Below are positions 54,501 through 64,000 of a stretch of DNA of 64,000 nt, piece after piece. The notes under the pieces were generated by a model that saw only the letters and a program-made list of their open reading frames with translations, did no database searches and was not told where the DNA came from. Source of the DNA: Schistocerca nitens (Eukaryota > Arthropoda > Insecta > Orthoptera > Acrididae); the NCBI RefSeq assembly GCF_023898315.1, contig NC_064615.1, positions 1,187,753,413 to 1,187,817,412 of the forward strand. Direction: 5' to 3'. Positions within the stretch are counted from its first letter, which is position 1. The number at the start of each line of letters is the position of its first letter. The translations under genes were made by a program, and so were the position numbers.

Positions 54501-57500
54501 ACATTCACAGCTTTTCTGAGTCCATGCACAATTCCTCTTCCATATCATCAACATCCATATCACTGCATACCACTGTTGGCTGTCAGGCTCCAGCATGCAA
54601 GAGAGCAGGGGGAGGGGGTGGGGCTCCTCACTCAGGATTTAGAGCATTCTCGAAAAATGGTTGTTCCCGTGTTGGAAACAGAGCGGTAAACACGTGCCAG
54701 CAGCTAAACAGTGGAAGTAGTTTTACATGTTGCCCTGCTTTCAATTTTGTACAATTTTTCTGTGATTGGATAATAATAAGTGGCAGTGGATGAGTGCATG
54801 CACCAGCTTCTGTAACAACAAATATACAACATTAATCGCAGGGCCACATGTGAAACAATTCACGTGATTTGTCAGCTGGTGGGTTCAGTGCACAGCATTC
54901 TGTACAACTATTACTACCAACAAACTTGCAGAACACACAAATTAACTTATTATTTACTTATATACTCTCCACACCTCTCACTTCTCCCGCCCACAACCAA
55001 TCACCTGTTGTTCTGTCTATTTTGCTCTCATTCCTTCTATTCCTTAATTTCTTTATTATTTTTACTTCTAATTGTCTCTTCCTTTTCTAATTTCATATAA
55101 AATCCACAATTATGTAGATCAAGGCAATCAGGTAGATGTAGAATTTCTCAACTGCCTAAGAGCATTTGACCGAATATTGCACTGAAGCTTGTTAACAGAA
55201 GTATGTTTGGAGGTATCAAACAAATTTTTATGAGTAGGCTGAGGATTTCTTGGTAAGGAGAGTACAGTGTCATATCTTGGGTGGGAGAGCCATTAACATA
55301 TATAAAAGTAACTTGAGGTGTGCCTCAGGGAAGTGTACTGGGACACTTTTATTCTGTTGTATATCAGTGACCTGGCAGGCCACATTTACAGTAACATCAG
55401 GCTTTTTGAAGATGATGCAGTTCTCTGTAATGAAGCACTATCAAAAAAAGGTTGCAAAAATACTGCCTCATATCTCAGCAAGATTTCAAAGTGCTGAAAA
55501 GAACAGCAACTTACTTTAAAATGTTTACAAATATAAAATTCAGCACCTCACAAAAGACAGAAACATAGTAGCATAAAATATCAAGTAACAGTCAGAAACA
55601 GTCAAATCACACAAATACCTGGTTGTTACAATTTGTGGAGACTTGAAATTGAATAATCACATAGGCTCAGGGGCAGGTAAAGCAGATCTCAAACTTTAGT
55701 TTGTCAGTAGGATACTGGGAAAATATAGTAAGTCAACAAAGGAGACTGATGCACAATATGCCACAGTACATTGCTCGAGCGTGTGGGACCATTGTCAGTA
55801 GAACTAAACGGGAATATTGAACATGTACAAATGAGGGCGCAGTGACACAGAAAAGCTGAAAAACTCGATTCAGCAGATTCGCAAAGACGGATGCTGGCTA
55901 TGCCTACCCTACAAAAGCCTACTGAAGTAGTATTGAGAACCGTTATTATGTGAGGAGTGTATGAATACGGTACAGTCTCCTATGTATTTCTCCCAAAATG
56001 ACTGAAAAGAGACAGTTGATCTAATTACTGTGCACACAGAGACATTTTAGGTGCAATTCTTCCTGCAAGCCATATGTGAATGGAACAGAATGTGGAAAAA
56101 TGGGAAGTACCCTCTGAGATGCACCACAACAATTTTCAGAACACGAATGTACAGTAGATAACTACTCACTTTTTCTCTTCTACCACACACAAACTAAATG
56201 TGGCACCAGCTCACTAATGTATTATCTTTGATGTGTTACTTTCTCTGCGACAGCTTCTCCTTCAGCTTTTGGTCCCTTCCTTGTCATAACAAATTGGTCC
56301 TTCATAATCTAGCACTAAGTGATTTTCTCTCCCCCCCCCCCCCCCCAACCATCCTGCTACTTTCCAACCCACCACAATAAATTCCTCTTTCTTCCCAGAA
56401 GAAGGACCTACGGTTCTAAAAGCTACGGGTTTTGTGTTCAATACCATCAGTATCGGGAGTTGCACCTCCTGAAGGTACGTCCTGGCTCTTTGTGAAAGTA
56501 ACAGTTCCTTAAATTTATACGTCCTCCCTGTTACTAGTTTCCTTGCTGGTTTGCTATTCTGTCTCTCCCTTGCATTCCTGTTCCAACTTACTCTATTTCC
56601 ATCTTCTCCACTTTCTCTCTCTCACTCCCTTTCTTCCCCTCCACCTCTACTGATACTTTAATATTTACACACTTTTCCTAGACACCCCTCATTATTTCGA
56701 GTGAGTTGGTACCAGTCATCAGCGTAGTGCACAGAGGGCCTCACATCGCCCTCCTCATTTTACCTTTCTACCTCCTTGGTCATTGTCACATTTTTTAAAA
56801 CTATTTTTCTCTCATCAGTACCCCTAGAAGTTTCCTCCCCCCCTCACTTCACCTGATGTTTACCTCACTTTAAATTGCAGAAGTAGGGAACTATGAAGGA
56901 ATGTGTCCACAATCCAAATTCATACAATACTTTTCCAACTTGAAATAAGTTGTGGGGTTCAAAAACAAAGCAATCAATAGTTACATAATTTTACATGTAT
57001 GTAGCTTTCTTTGGAAAATTTATTCAGGTCATTTGGTTGGAATGTGAAGATGTAGAAATGCAAAACAAAAAATAATTGTAGTCAGCGACTAGTGAAAAAA
57101 AGGAAAAGACTGAAAAACAAGTAGCTCACCATAAGATATTGTTAATAGGCTGGCAGAAATTAAAATCAAAAAATATGTTTAAAAACAATGGATTACAAAA
57201 CATTATTACATCAAGTATTTTATTGATGAAGTTTTATTTACGAATATCTAAACAACTTGACACAGTTCTTGGAATCGCACAAACACTGTCGTTAATTGAG
57301 GTCAAGGTTAACTGAGTGCATGACTACCTTAATGGGGACAATATCTGGACAGTACATGGGTTGGAAGTACGGTGTTGTGATTGTGCTAAACATGTGATGG
57401 CTGCCCTCAATCTCCCAGGGCTGATGAAATGTGTGGAACGTCCTGTGCACGCCAGGCGGGTAACAATCACCCTCGTCCGGAGAATGCAAGCCGCTGGGCG

Positions 57501-60500
57501 ATCCGATCAACACCTCCTTGAAGAATCGGGACAAAAACAAAATCGCAACACGTGCAGAAGAAACTAAAAAAATAACATGTAAAGTTGCCTCCTAACAGCA
57601 TGGCAGGACAATTATGCATCTCAGCTGTGGTGCAAAAAAGATATTGAGCATGTTTACTTCAATTGGTAGAACTGTTTGTCTACAGCAATTGTCTACAATA
57701 ACTGTCAAATCTCTTGACACTTTATGTCTTTACCTTAATGACATATTAATTGTGATACTTTTTAGTCTTTGCACCAGCTGAAGACTATGGAAATAGGACA
57801 TGCATAATCAGTCTGTCAGTGAGGTGTATCTAAAGGCTATACAATAAACAAAAATTAATCTGTTAACATTCATTAACATATGAGTTTATGTCTATGAGGA
57901 AAGAACTTCAAATAACACATAAAACATAAGCAACAAATAGGCAAGCATACAGTGCAAAAAAATTAATGACAGATAAAAAGTTTGGGAGTCACATGCATGT
58001 TAACATACTTGCCATCTACTATGCAAAACAGCTTCTTTACAATTCAACTGTGGGTTATAAAACAGAATACAATATACTAAGTTAATGCTGACTGTTTAAT
58101 GGATTTTTCAACTTTTAGTTCCACAGCTAATATTATTACGGATTCTCTAATTTTTTCTATAATATGAATGAAGCCACATCTTCAACATTTTCTTTATAGT
58201 ACATGTCTGTTACATATTTGTGAGGATCCATTAATAATTTTCTTGATCTTTTTACAGGCAAAGTCTTCATAACTTTTCTTCTCTGAATGTACAAAGCAGC
58301 TAAAAGTAGCAGCTATAATTAGAACTGTTAAATGTGTCTTAATCCATATTATCCATATTTCTCATTGCAATATTGAAAATAACATCTGTGAAAAATTTTT
58401 CACTTCAATATTGCATAATCAGAGATTCGTAGGATTTTAGTTGAGAAGGGACTGTCCTCAAGCAGGTCATTACGAACACCACAGTGCTTTACTAGTAGTG
58501 GTTCTGTTGCAAGTGGTATGCCGTTGCTTCCTCTGGCCTTCAGAATGAGGTCTTCAGAATGATTTATTTAGCCTGTACTAGCTTTAGTGTGGACTCAAAA
58601 TACTACTAGTAATAAAAGAATTTGTTACATTGTTTATGATTACTACAGTATGTCTGTAGATTTTTGCATGGAAGGGTGCGGATCTTTGCTCACTCCCTTA
58701 TTCTTCTTCTGAAACTTTATATTGTGAACAATCTAATAGTAAGCAGAAACTAAATCTTGAGTGGCATACATTTGTAATTATCTAACTAGTTTCACCACTG
58801 AAGCATTCTATGTGTAACTGCTAGATAGCATTCTTTACTTTATAATCATAATGATTTAAAATGCAGTGAAAAACTTAAATATTAATGGACAGATACACAG
58901 TGAAAAGCTTTGCACTCAACACAAGTTCCTAGTAGACTCTTCCTACCTGGGATGGCCCAGCAAGGGATGGCTGTGGAGGAAATCTCTTTCCAGCTCTTAT
59001 GTCCTTCACACGTTTAATTGCCAGGAGAATCTTCTTTTGGTGACCCAGTTTCACAATGCCGATGTCCTCCAGGTCCTCCCATGTGAGTTGAGTGACATCT
59101 TCAACAGTTTTATAACACTGTTGATGCAGTGCCGGACCATATTCTTCCAAACGTAGCAGTCGCAACCATTCGTCTAGTGAACCCTACAGTTAATACCGAG
59201 ATAAGAGCATTAGTGTTTCTTTGATTACTCCCTTGACATGAAAGCATACTGAATAGATTCAATATCAATGAATAATATTTTAAAATATGGTTGCAACTGA
59301 TGAATGAGAGATGAGATATAAAACTTGAGAAAAAGAAAAAAGGAACACCAGAGTAAATACAAAATAAGCAAAGAAAAAATGGAAAGTCGTATTTCAGGAA
59401 ATAAGGCTGAAAAAAAGGAAAGAGCATAAAATGTCGTGTAAGAGGGTCGAGATGGCAAAAACCGTGAAGATGTGTCAACTTTTGTGATTTTGCCTCATAT
59501 TTTGAACAAAACTCTGTTTTATATGGTCCCTGCTTAAAACTTTACATCAGTTACAGAGTTATGACCACCACTCTGCTTCTTACTAAGTTGCATTAACAAA
59601 TGTCCATTCTATAATTGTTTTGAGATTGCAAGAATCATATCAAGTATACTTTAAGAAATCAAAACTAAATTGAAAGGGTCAGAAGGATGAAAATGTCAAA
59701 CATATCCAGAAATAATGATTTTCTTTAGTTTCCGCATTCAGCCTGAATCAAAAAAGCCCAAATTGCTATTTTCTGCTGCTAGAGGAGCCTACACAGATGT
59801 AAAAAACCACACTGAGGGTGCAAGAAGGAAGCAGCGCCACTGGAGACAATTGTGCCCGAGCTACAGTTACGGCACGATTTGACGAGAAAAAGAATCAGAC
59901 CGGCAATACGAGACGAGTACGGCAACCGTCTGGTACGGTATCGACACCACTAAGCACGTGCACATTACATAATCTGACTGTATTAATTGTGAATAACTTA
60001 CAGGAATATAGTCTGGCAGTCCATCAGAAATATTAAGTTGAGCAATTTCAGCCTTTAGTTTCTTCCTATGGTTTGGTTTCTTGATTCCAATGGCTGTGAG
60101 ATCCTATAAAAAGGCAAACATCATTCATTTTTCATTCTTCGTATATAATATCTATAGTTTCAACAAAATGAATTAGGGAAGATCGATAGCTGTCATACAA
60201 AGGAGGTGTCGATTGGGAGACAGGTACATTTAAGAGTAGACTAACGTCTCAGACACAGTCCTCCACTGTGTTTTAAAAAAAAATACACATACACTTTCAT
60301 ACATGTCTAACTGCACACTTATGTCCTCTGTCATCTCTCAGCTGAGGCGAGTAGTGATGTCCGCCGGGACGGGTAGTGAGGATAGTGAGGGTGTGTGTGA
60401 GGCTGGGAAGGAGATAGGAGCAGGTGGAGGCCCCTGTTTCCAGTCCATCTCACACGTCTCCTGTCCCCCTGTGCACTGTGCACCTGAATAGACCTTTCCC

Positions 60501-62779
60501 CTTTTATTCTCCTCCCCTCTCCACCAGCAGAACTGCACCTAGCAGCCCACCGTCTCGTATTCTCCCGGAAAGCACTTTGGCGTCTGTCCCCCACCGATAC
60601 TCTGCTGTCCCTCACCTTCCCCACTGCACTTCTAGTGTACCCTCTGCTACGCAGTGTGGCGGAGATCGTCACTCACTTCAGTGGGGCCTCACTGCCCAGT
60701 GATGACAGAGGTAAATGTGCAAGTTGCAGATGTAGGAATGTGTGTGTTTTGCTAAGACAGCTTAGTCTCCTTTTAAATGTGCCTGTCTGCCACTCAGCAC
60801 CTCCTACCTCCTCAGTGTGCTGGTATCAACTCATCCCACTTCATATCACTGTTACTCCATCCGAGGTTTTCTGTTGTTCTCAGTTTCAAAACTTACAAAC
60901 AAAATTCTAAGAAGATTCGTAAGTAGTTACACAAGTAATGATTCCACACCACTATGACAATAACTGACAAACAGAACTGGCAAAGTATTAACAAATATCT
61001 TATACTACATAAAAATATAGAAAAATTATTTTCTCCAGCATTTGCTGTTAAGAATTATTGTAGCTGTAACCCAATATTATGATGTTCACAAACAAAAAAA
61101 GAAGTGAAATGTACAGATTAAGCAACTCGCAACAACAAAAATAATCGATTTTTGACATTATAAGATCTACTCACCGAGTGGTGGCACGAGAACACTTATA
61201 AAAAAAGAGGTTTTACGTATGCGAGCTTTTGGAGCCAGAGGCCACTTCTTCTGGCGGAGGGGTTGAAGGGAAAGGAAGAGGGGTGAAGGAAAAGGACTGG
61301 AGAGATTTAGAAAAAGGGGAAGAGTTTGGAAAAGTCAGCCAGAATCCCAGGTCAGGGAGACTTATCGGACAGGACGTAAGTATGGTACGCCTCCCGTGAC
61401 CTCGGAATGTGCCCCTTTTCCTAAACCTCTTCAGTCCTTTTCATTTTCCACTCTTCCTTTCCTTTCAACCTTTCTACCAGAAGAAGGAGTCACTGGTTCC
61501 AAAGGCTTACGTGTGTAAAACATCTTTTTTGTTTACATTTGTGCTCTCCTGCCATTACTTGGTGAGTAGATTTTTTTATCTATGCAATTATATTGCAGAG
61601 TAAGCAGCTTGTATCTCTAAAAATCCAGTCTGATGCTGAATATTATGTTATATCTAAGAGCTGCTACATTAATTATACTGACTATATCCCCACACAAATA
61701 AAACTTCTTTGAAAAATGTGTGCTTTTATTTCCGAGAAGCCGAATAATGTACTGTTAATCAATTTTGAAATCACATTGTCAGTCTCGGAACCTTTGTATT
61801 CATCATCGGTTATATCATACACAATGTGTGTGAGACTGGCGACACTGCAAGTGTTCTGGCGACGCTGTGCTGTTCTACTCGTGCTTCAGAGTGCTCGGCC
61901 CGAGTTTCACCTACGTACAGCCGTCGTGAGATTTTTACAAATTCAGAGCAACATTATTGCCACCAAGGTTTGTGTTAACCTTGAGGAATCTGCAAGTATG
62001 ACCTTTAAAAATTGAAACAGGCATACAGGGAATATTTCTCATCGATAGCACAGATTCGTCCCAAGTGAATTTTGCATCGTCACAATGCCCCATCTCACAT
62101 GGCCATTCCCGTCACAGAATTTTTGTCCTCAAAAGGCATTTCTGTTGTCTCACAGTCCCCCTGTTCACCTGATCTTAATCCTTGTGACTTTTCTTTTTCC
62201 TTTGAAAAATGTTTTAAAAGTTCGTCATTTTTGGACTCTGGAGAACATTCGAAAGAATGTGATCTACATATTAAAGGCCCTACCAGTTGTAGCCTTTCAG
62301 CACTGTCACCAAGGCTGTTGGTGTAAGGGAACTACCATGTAGTGGACAATATTTTAGTTTGAAAAAAAAATAAAAATAAAAAAAGCTTTGGTAGATAAAA
62401 AATCAGTCTCGTTACTTTTCTCACATACCCCAAAAACATTTTTGACATCCACCAACTGCATCTAATCCAGAATGAATATTTGCCCCTTCCCACAGCAAAT
62501 TACCCATACTTATACCAAAGTGTCACATACCAGACAGTCACAAAACTATTGATGTGTGATATGGTCCTTGTAACTTGTCTGTAATAATTCAACTTACTCT
62601 CTGTACAGGCATTTTAACCACACCAACAAACACCCCTATTCTCTATTAACAGTTTACTTCAAACTTACCTCTGGTGTCATTTTGCATATTGTGGGCATAT
62701 CATAACCAGCTGAAGCAAACAGGGGAAAATATTCTTCAAAATGAAGATCCATAAGCCAAGCATGCAGGACATCCTGATC
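43761..62779 (-). CDS. Caskin: Caskin-type scaffold protein, C-terminal 530 residues in seven exons
   Basis: I joined the exons 62779-62669, 60103-60002, 59183-58947, 50676-49843, 47526-47409, 44765-44693 and 43878-43761. All junctions are AG/GT, phases match (0,0,0,0,1,2), and the 1593 bases give 530 codons plus TGA. Numbered from the first visible residue: SAM1 about 4-66, SAM2 about 74-136, a low-complexity basic/proline-rich region ([13 protein letters not shown] at 289-301, [14 protein letters not shown] at 368-381), and the conserved acidic Caskin tail ([20 protein letters not shown], from 500). Known: Caskins have N-terminal ankyrin repeats and SH3, and their tandem SAMs polymerise; in flies Caskin works with LAR and Dock in motor-axon guidance. 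Inferred: a synaptic/axonal scaffold here. The N-terminal exons lie past 64000. Confidence 0.95.
44693..44765 (-). CDS. Caskin: Caskin exon: short linker
   Basis: 73 bp, phase 1 to 2. Acceptor AATTTTCAG|AGTTTA, donor CCG|GTAAGC. With the carried base it reads [20 protein letters not shown] and ALRD. Accepted because it is the piece that links the two neighbouring phases and reads without a stop. Confidence 0.82.
46558..46631. repeat. Hairpin with 26-bp arms in a Caskin intron
   Basis: GATGTGAAGAAGCAGCACAC and the following CAGTTG recur inverted with two mismatches after a 22-base AT-rich loop. It could be a tiny foldback element. No coding role. Confidence 0.85.
47342..47384. repeat. Poly(A) run
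   Basis: An almost pure A run of about 37 bases next to a Caskin exon, in the intron 44766-47408. On the coding strand it is a T run just after the donor. No retroelement body could be attached to it. Confidence 0.8.
47409..47526 (-). CDS. Caskin: Caskin exon: Ser-rich linker
   Basis: 118 bp, phase 0 to 1. Acceptor TTTTCATTTTACAG|TCAAGT, donor CAAG|GTAAGT. It reads [20 protein letters not shown] and [19 protein letters not shown]. Low complexity, no domain. Placement depends on phase and on the strong splice sites. Confidence 0.85.
49393..49464. repeat. Compound microsatellite (CT)n(CA)n
   Basis: TCTC repeats run directly into CACA repeats, in the intron 47527-49842 of the Caskin gene. Confidence 0.95.
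49843..50676 (-). CDS. Caskin: Caskin exon: basic and proline-rich linker region
   Basis: 278 codons, phase 0 to 0, the largest exon. Acceptor GTATTGTTTACAG|ATTCGT, donor AAA|GTAAGA. It is GC-rich beside AT-rich introns. Contents in order: [20 protein letters not shown]; a Tyr-rich [69 protein letters not shown]; then the poly-Pro stretch and [20 protein letters not shown]. The KKRPPPPPKR-type block is shared with vertebrate Caskins. Poly-Pro and RxxPxxP-like words suggest SH3 or EVH1 partners (inference). Confidence 0.94.
51300..51560. repeat. Foldback-type fragment (family F2) with (GT)n(GA)n
   Basis: CAGACAGGCACCTTTAAAAG and AGCTTTTGGACAAAGTCCTC resemble the arm of the F2 element at 60205-60810. 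It is followed by a compound microsatellite at about 51466-51536. The other arm is missing. Intronic. Confidence 0.65.
51650..53640 (+). mobile_element. CR1-like LINE remnant in Caskin intron, antisense to the gene
   Basis: Scattered frames read [16 protein letters not shown] (about 51750-51800), [20 protein letters not shown] (52170-52230; the RT 'QHGFRKxxSTxxA' block), IIGLPH-like [14 protein letters not shown] near 52470-52510, and [10 protein letters not shown] near 52675. The 3' part GGCAATTCATTTTGTACTTT lies near 53010, and the family 3' end TGTGAACCCCCTACCAAGGA near 53550. Stops are frequent. It is the same family as the fragments at 5850-6715. Clade (CR1 or jockey-like) not settled. 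Confidence 0.8.
53236..53461 (+). mobile_element. tRNA-derived SINE, family 2, inside the CR1-like LINE
   Basis: Head CGAGCGACGTGGTGCATTGG, body GGCCATCCCGATTTAGGTTT and GGGATGATTCCTTTGAAAAC, 3' part GGGACTGATGACCTAGCTGT and ACCGACCAAACAACC. The 11-bp target duplication AGAGCTTGCAC lies at 53225-53235 and 53462-53472. The 3' end differs from the copy at 37354, so family 2 has at least two tail types. Confidence 0.93.
55095..56165 (+). mobile_element. LINE remnant, second RT family, in Caskin intron
   Basis: Frames read [17 protein letters not shown]-like words near 55320-55360 (CCTCAGGGAAGTGTACTGGG), [20 protein letters not shown] (about 55370-55430; the 'FADDxxL' block as FEDDAVL), then INRLVNRYDTH-like thumb remains, and [16 protein letters not shown] near 55750. 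No frame stays open. This is a different LINE family from those at 458, 17614 and 51650. Confidence 0.7.
56320..56345. repeat. C-rich run in foldback-like debris
   Basis: A run of about 16 C at about 56331-56346 follows sequence like the outer part of the foldback elements (GCTTTTGGTCCCTTCCTTG). AGAAGAAGGACCTACGGTTC after it matches the F3 element at 61470-61500. Confidence 0.5.
57292..57540 (-). other. Unidentified 82-codon frame in Caskin intron
   Basis: An open frame with [20 protein letters not shown] and [20 protein letters not shown]. It is GC-richer than its surroundings. SPD followed by such a tail faintly recalls the end of a mariner transposase, but the catalytic context is absent. 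Its phase does not fit a Caskin exon with the acceptor nearest to it, so I do not add it to the gene. Confidence 0.3.
58947..59183 (-). CDS. Caskin: Caskin exon: SAM2
   Basis: 79 codons, phase 0 to 0. Acceptor TTAACTGTAG|GGTTCA, donor CAG|GTAGGA. It reads [40 protein letters not shown] and [16 protein letters not shown]. The LTWEDL.(D/E)IGI.KLGHQKK word is what points to Caskin rather than other SAM proteins. Confidence 0.96.
60002..60103 (-). CDS. Caskin: Caskin exon: second half of SAM1
   Basis: 34 codons, phase 0 to 0. Acceptor TTTTTATAG|GATCTC, donor CCT|GTAAGTT. It reads [20 protein letters not shown], the hallmark SAM end (DL..IGI...GHRKKI) and the long last helix. In the protein it directly follows the TPE of the previous exon. 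Confidence 0.93.
60205..60810. repeat. Foldback element, family F2
   Basis: Left arm GAGACAGGTACATTTAAGAG and AGACTAACGTCTCAGACACA; right end, read inward, GGCAGACAGGCACATTTAAA and AGGAGACTAAGCTGTC. The interior is GC-richer, with TC-rich and GTGAGG-rich stretches. It occupies the intron between the two SAM1 exons. No coding potential is accepted. Confidence 0.65.
61158..61588. repeat. Foldback element, family F3
   Basis: Left: AAGATCTACTCACCGAGTGG, GAGGTTTTACGTATGCGAGC, CCACTTCTTCTGGCGGAGGG, TGAAGGGAAAGGAAGAGG. Right, inverted: CAACCTTTCTACCAGAAGAA, AAAGGCTTACGTGTGTAAAA, TTACTTGGTGAGTAGATTTT. The arms pair over roughly 170 bases with mismatches. Ends with (A/T)CTACTCACC resemble family F1, so the families may be related. 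Confidence 0.85.
62055..62330 (+). pseudogene. Mariner-family transposase C-terminal remnant
   Basis: The plus strand reads [40 protein letters not shown] and then, one frame over, [20 protein letters not shown]. This is the 'HDNAPxH...YSPDLxPCDFxLF...IxxxxxxxLxxIP' end of mariner (DD34D). The second catalytic Asp is replaced (RHNAP), and a one-base shift divides it. It lies in the Caskin intron 60104-62668, antisense to the gene. Confidence 0.82.
62669..62779 (-). CDS. Caskin: Caskin exon: first half of SAM1
   Basis: 37 codons, phase 0 to 0. Acceptor TTCTGTGCACTGCAG, donor GAG|GTAAGT. It reads [20 protein letters not shown] and [13 protein letters not shown], helices 1-3 of a SAM domain. 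An alternative acceptor six bases on (GATCAG|GATG) would drop two residues. No earlier exon was recognised between here and 64000. Confidence 0.92.
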
Positions 62780-63504
62780 CTGCAGTGCACAGAAAGGGTA
62801 TTATCATTATTCCAATAATGATCTTCAACAAATGACAGAATAATGCATTGCCTCAGCCTAGAGAACAATTGTATCCTATAAACAAAAACTCATAAGAAAG
62901 TAGAATTTGTTCACAAATTTTATTATTCAACAGAATTAGGCATCAGAAACAGCTCTGCTAGGTAGGTTTAGGTGTTGTTTCTTAACAATAATACTTCTGC
63001 TTATGCTGTATGAGTCAAGCACATGGGTTTCTCTAGATTTATATCCATTTTCTCCTAATCAGGATCACAAACATTAAATTTAATTTTTGTGGCTAGTTTC
63101 AATTCTCTTCAAAAACTGTCATCAAATCTTGTAGCTCTTGTATCAAGTGAATTTATGCTAAAGGTTTAGTTTTTAAATAAAACTTTAATTTAACAGTTCA
63201 CAATAGAACATGCCACGAGAGCTGATAACGGCTTCTGAAGAGAACAGAACTTGTTTCGTGTTTTGAGTGGTGTAGAAACTGATACAAATTATAAAGATTG
63301 TGGGTCCCCAGACACTATGCCATAGTTTTACAAAATCTCTATAGTAAGTGTAGGCCTGCACAACAAGAAAATTATCATTCTTAGCTTTACACAATGATAT
63401 CAAAGTCTTTACAGCCTGCAGAATTGAACAATTTTTACTGAAGCAGTTTTGGATTAAGCAAATAAATAGATCTTTCTTACATGCTGCACTTATGAAAGTG
63501 GGTA

Positions 63505-63800
63505 AAAATACAGGGTGGTCCATCTGAAGTTTCGGATGAGATTATCTCGAAAACTATAAATCAGGTAAAAATAGTGGGCAAGACAAGTTTGTAAGCTGAA
63601 AGGGGGACATCAAATGATTCTACACATGACCACCACCCCCCACCCCCTTGGATGGGGAGGTGGGGGGGGGGGGGGCGGGGGGGGGCTCAACTTTTAAATC
63701 TTAAATGGAAACACCCATTTTTATTGCAGATTCAGATTCTCCATAAAAAAGTAGTTAGGTTTTGTCTGAAACATTTTTAAACCATAGACAGATGGCACTG
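63505..63800. repeat. Transposon-end-like repeat with a G run
   Basis: ACAGGGTGGTCCATCTGAAG at about 63510 and TATCTCGAAAACTATAAATC look like a DNA-transposon terminus. A G-rich block of about 25 bases at 63661-63687 (broken by one C) follows. No matching inverted end lies within the window. Confidence 0.4.
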
Positions 63801-64000
63801 AAGTCAAGAAGAAAGTATAATTAGGAAAGAACTCAGATTTATTTAGAATTATGTAAGGCACATGAAACTGATAAAAAATTTGCACCAATTCTTTTGTTAC
63901 ATCAAATTATGCTATTTTTGTACAAAATGTGCTGTATCCTATTTTTAGCGTCACCCAGGAACAATGACATGTACGTGGTAGAATGATGTTCCCATGGTGT

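Noticed and set aside
63185-63523. 112-codon minus-strand frame upstream of SAM1
   Set aside because: AT-rich, no resemblance to Caskin (SH3 or ankyrin), no splice sites that fit phase 0. Treated as chance.

Overview
The window looks like a large, repeat-rich insect genome, most likely an orthopteran (grasshopper or locust type). The reasons are three tRNA-derived SINE families, several Tc1/mariner lineages, RTE-like and CR1-like LINEs, hAT, piggyBac, Kolobok-like, Helitron, Penelope-like and Gypsy remnants, and a host gene with introns of 0.8 to 8 kb. The species call rests on recognising repeat families from memory and was not tested by a search.

Left part (1-16 kb): one nested stack of transposons. 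A piggyBac transposase pseudogene (about 100-445 and 13308-14112) was split by a 5'-truncated RTE-like LINE (copy A, 458-13295). That LINE was hit by a 1422-bp Tc1-like element (687-2108), a 7.7-kb hAT element (2759-10496, 8-bp target duplication ATAGAGAG) and a second Tc1-like element (about 10724-11951). The hAT carries a Kolobok-like element inserted at a TTAA within its transposase reading frame, CR1-like LINE pieces, a foldback element, a SINE and a Helitron helicase fragment. A second 1422-bp Tc1 copy with an uninterrupted transposase frame lies at 14570-15991.

Middle part (16.5-42 kb): an inverted dimer of a tRNA-like repeat; a near full-length LINE (copy B, 17614-23057) with a younger copy of the same family (copy C, 19941-22187) inside its reverse transcriptase; several SINEs with clear target duplications; Tc1 pseudogenes on the minus strand; a Gypsy RT fragment and a Gypsy integrase fragment; a DUF4817-type mariner; a Penelope-like element with inverted flanks; and a second piggyBac fragment.

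Right part (43.7-62.8 kb): the only host gene I can support. It is on the minus strand: seven exons encode the C-terminal 530 residues of a Caskin-type scaffold protein (tandem SAM domains, a basic/proline-rich middle, the conserved acidic Caskin tail, a TGA stop). All exon phases join without a break. The 5' part (ankyrin repeats, SH3) must lie beyond position 64000. The introns hold LINE, SINE, foldback and mariner debris.

I found no rRNA, no stand-alone tRNA gene, no CRISPR array, and no sign of a wholly new gene system. The most unusual items are the nested stack, the Tc1 family with a shortened DD(32)E spacing, the palindromic repeats, and the LINE that landed inside its own family.
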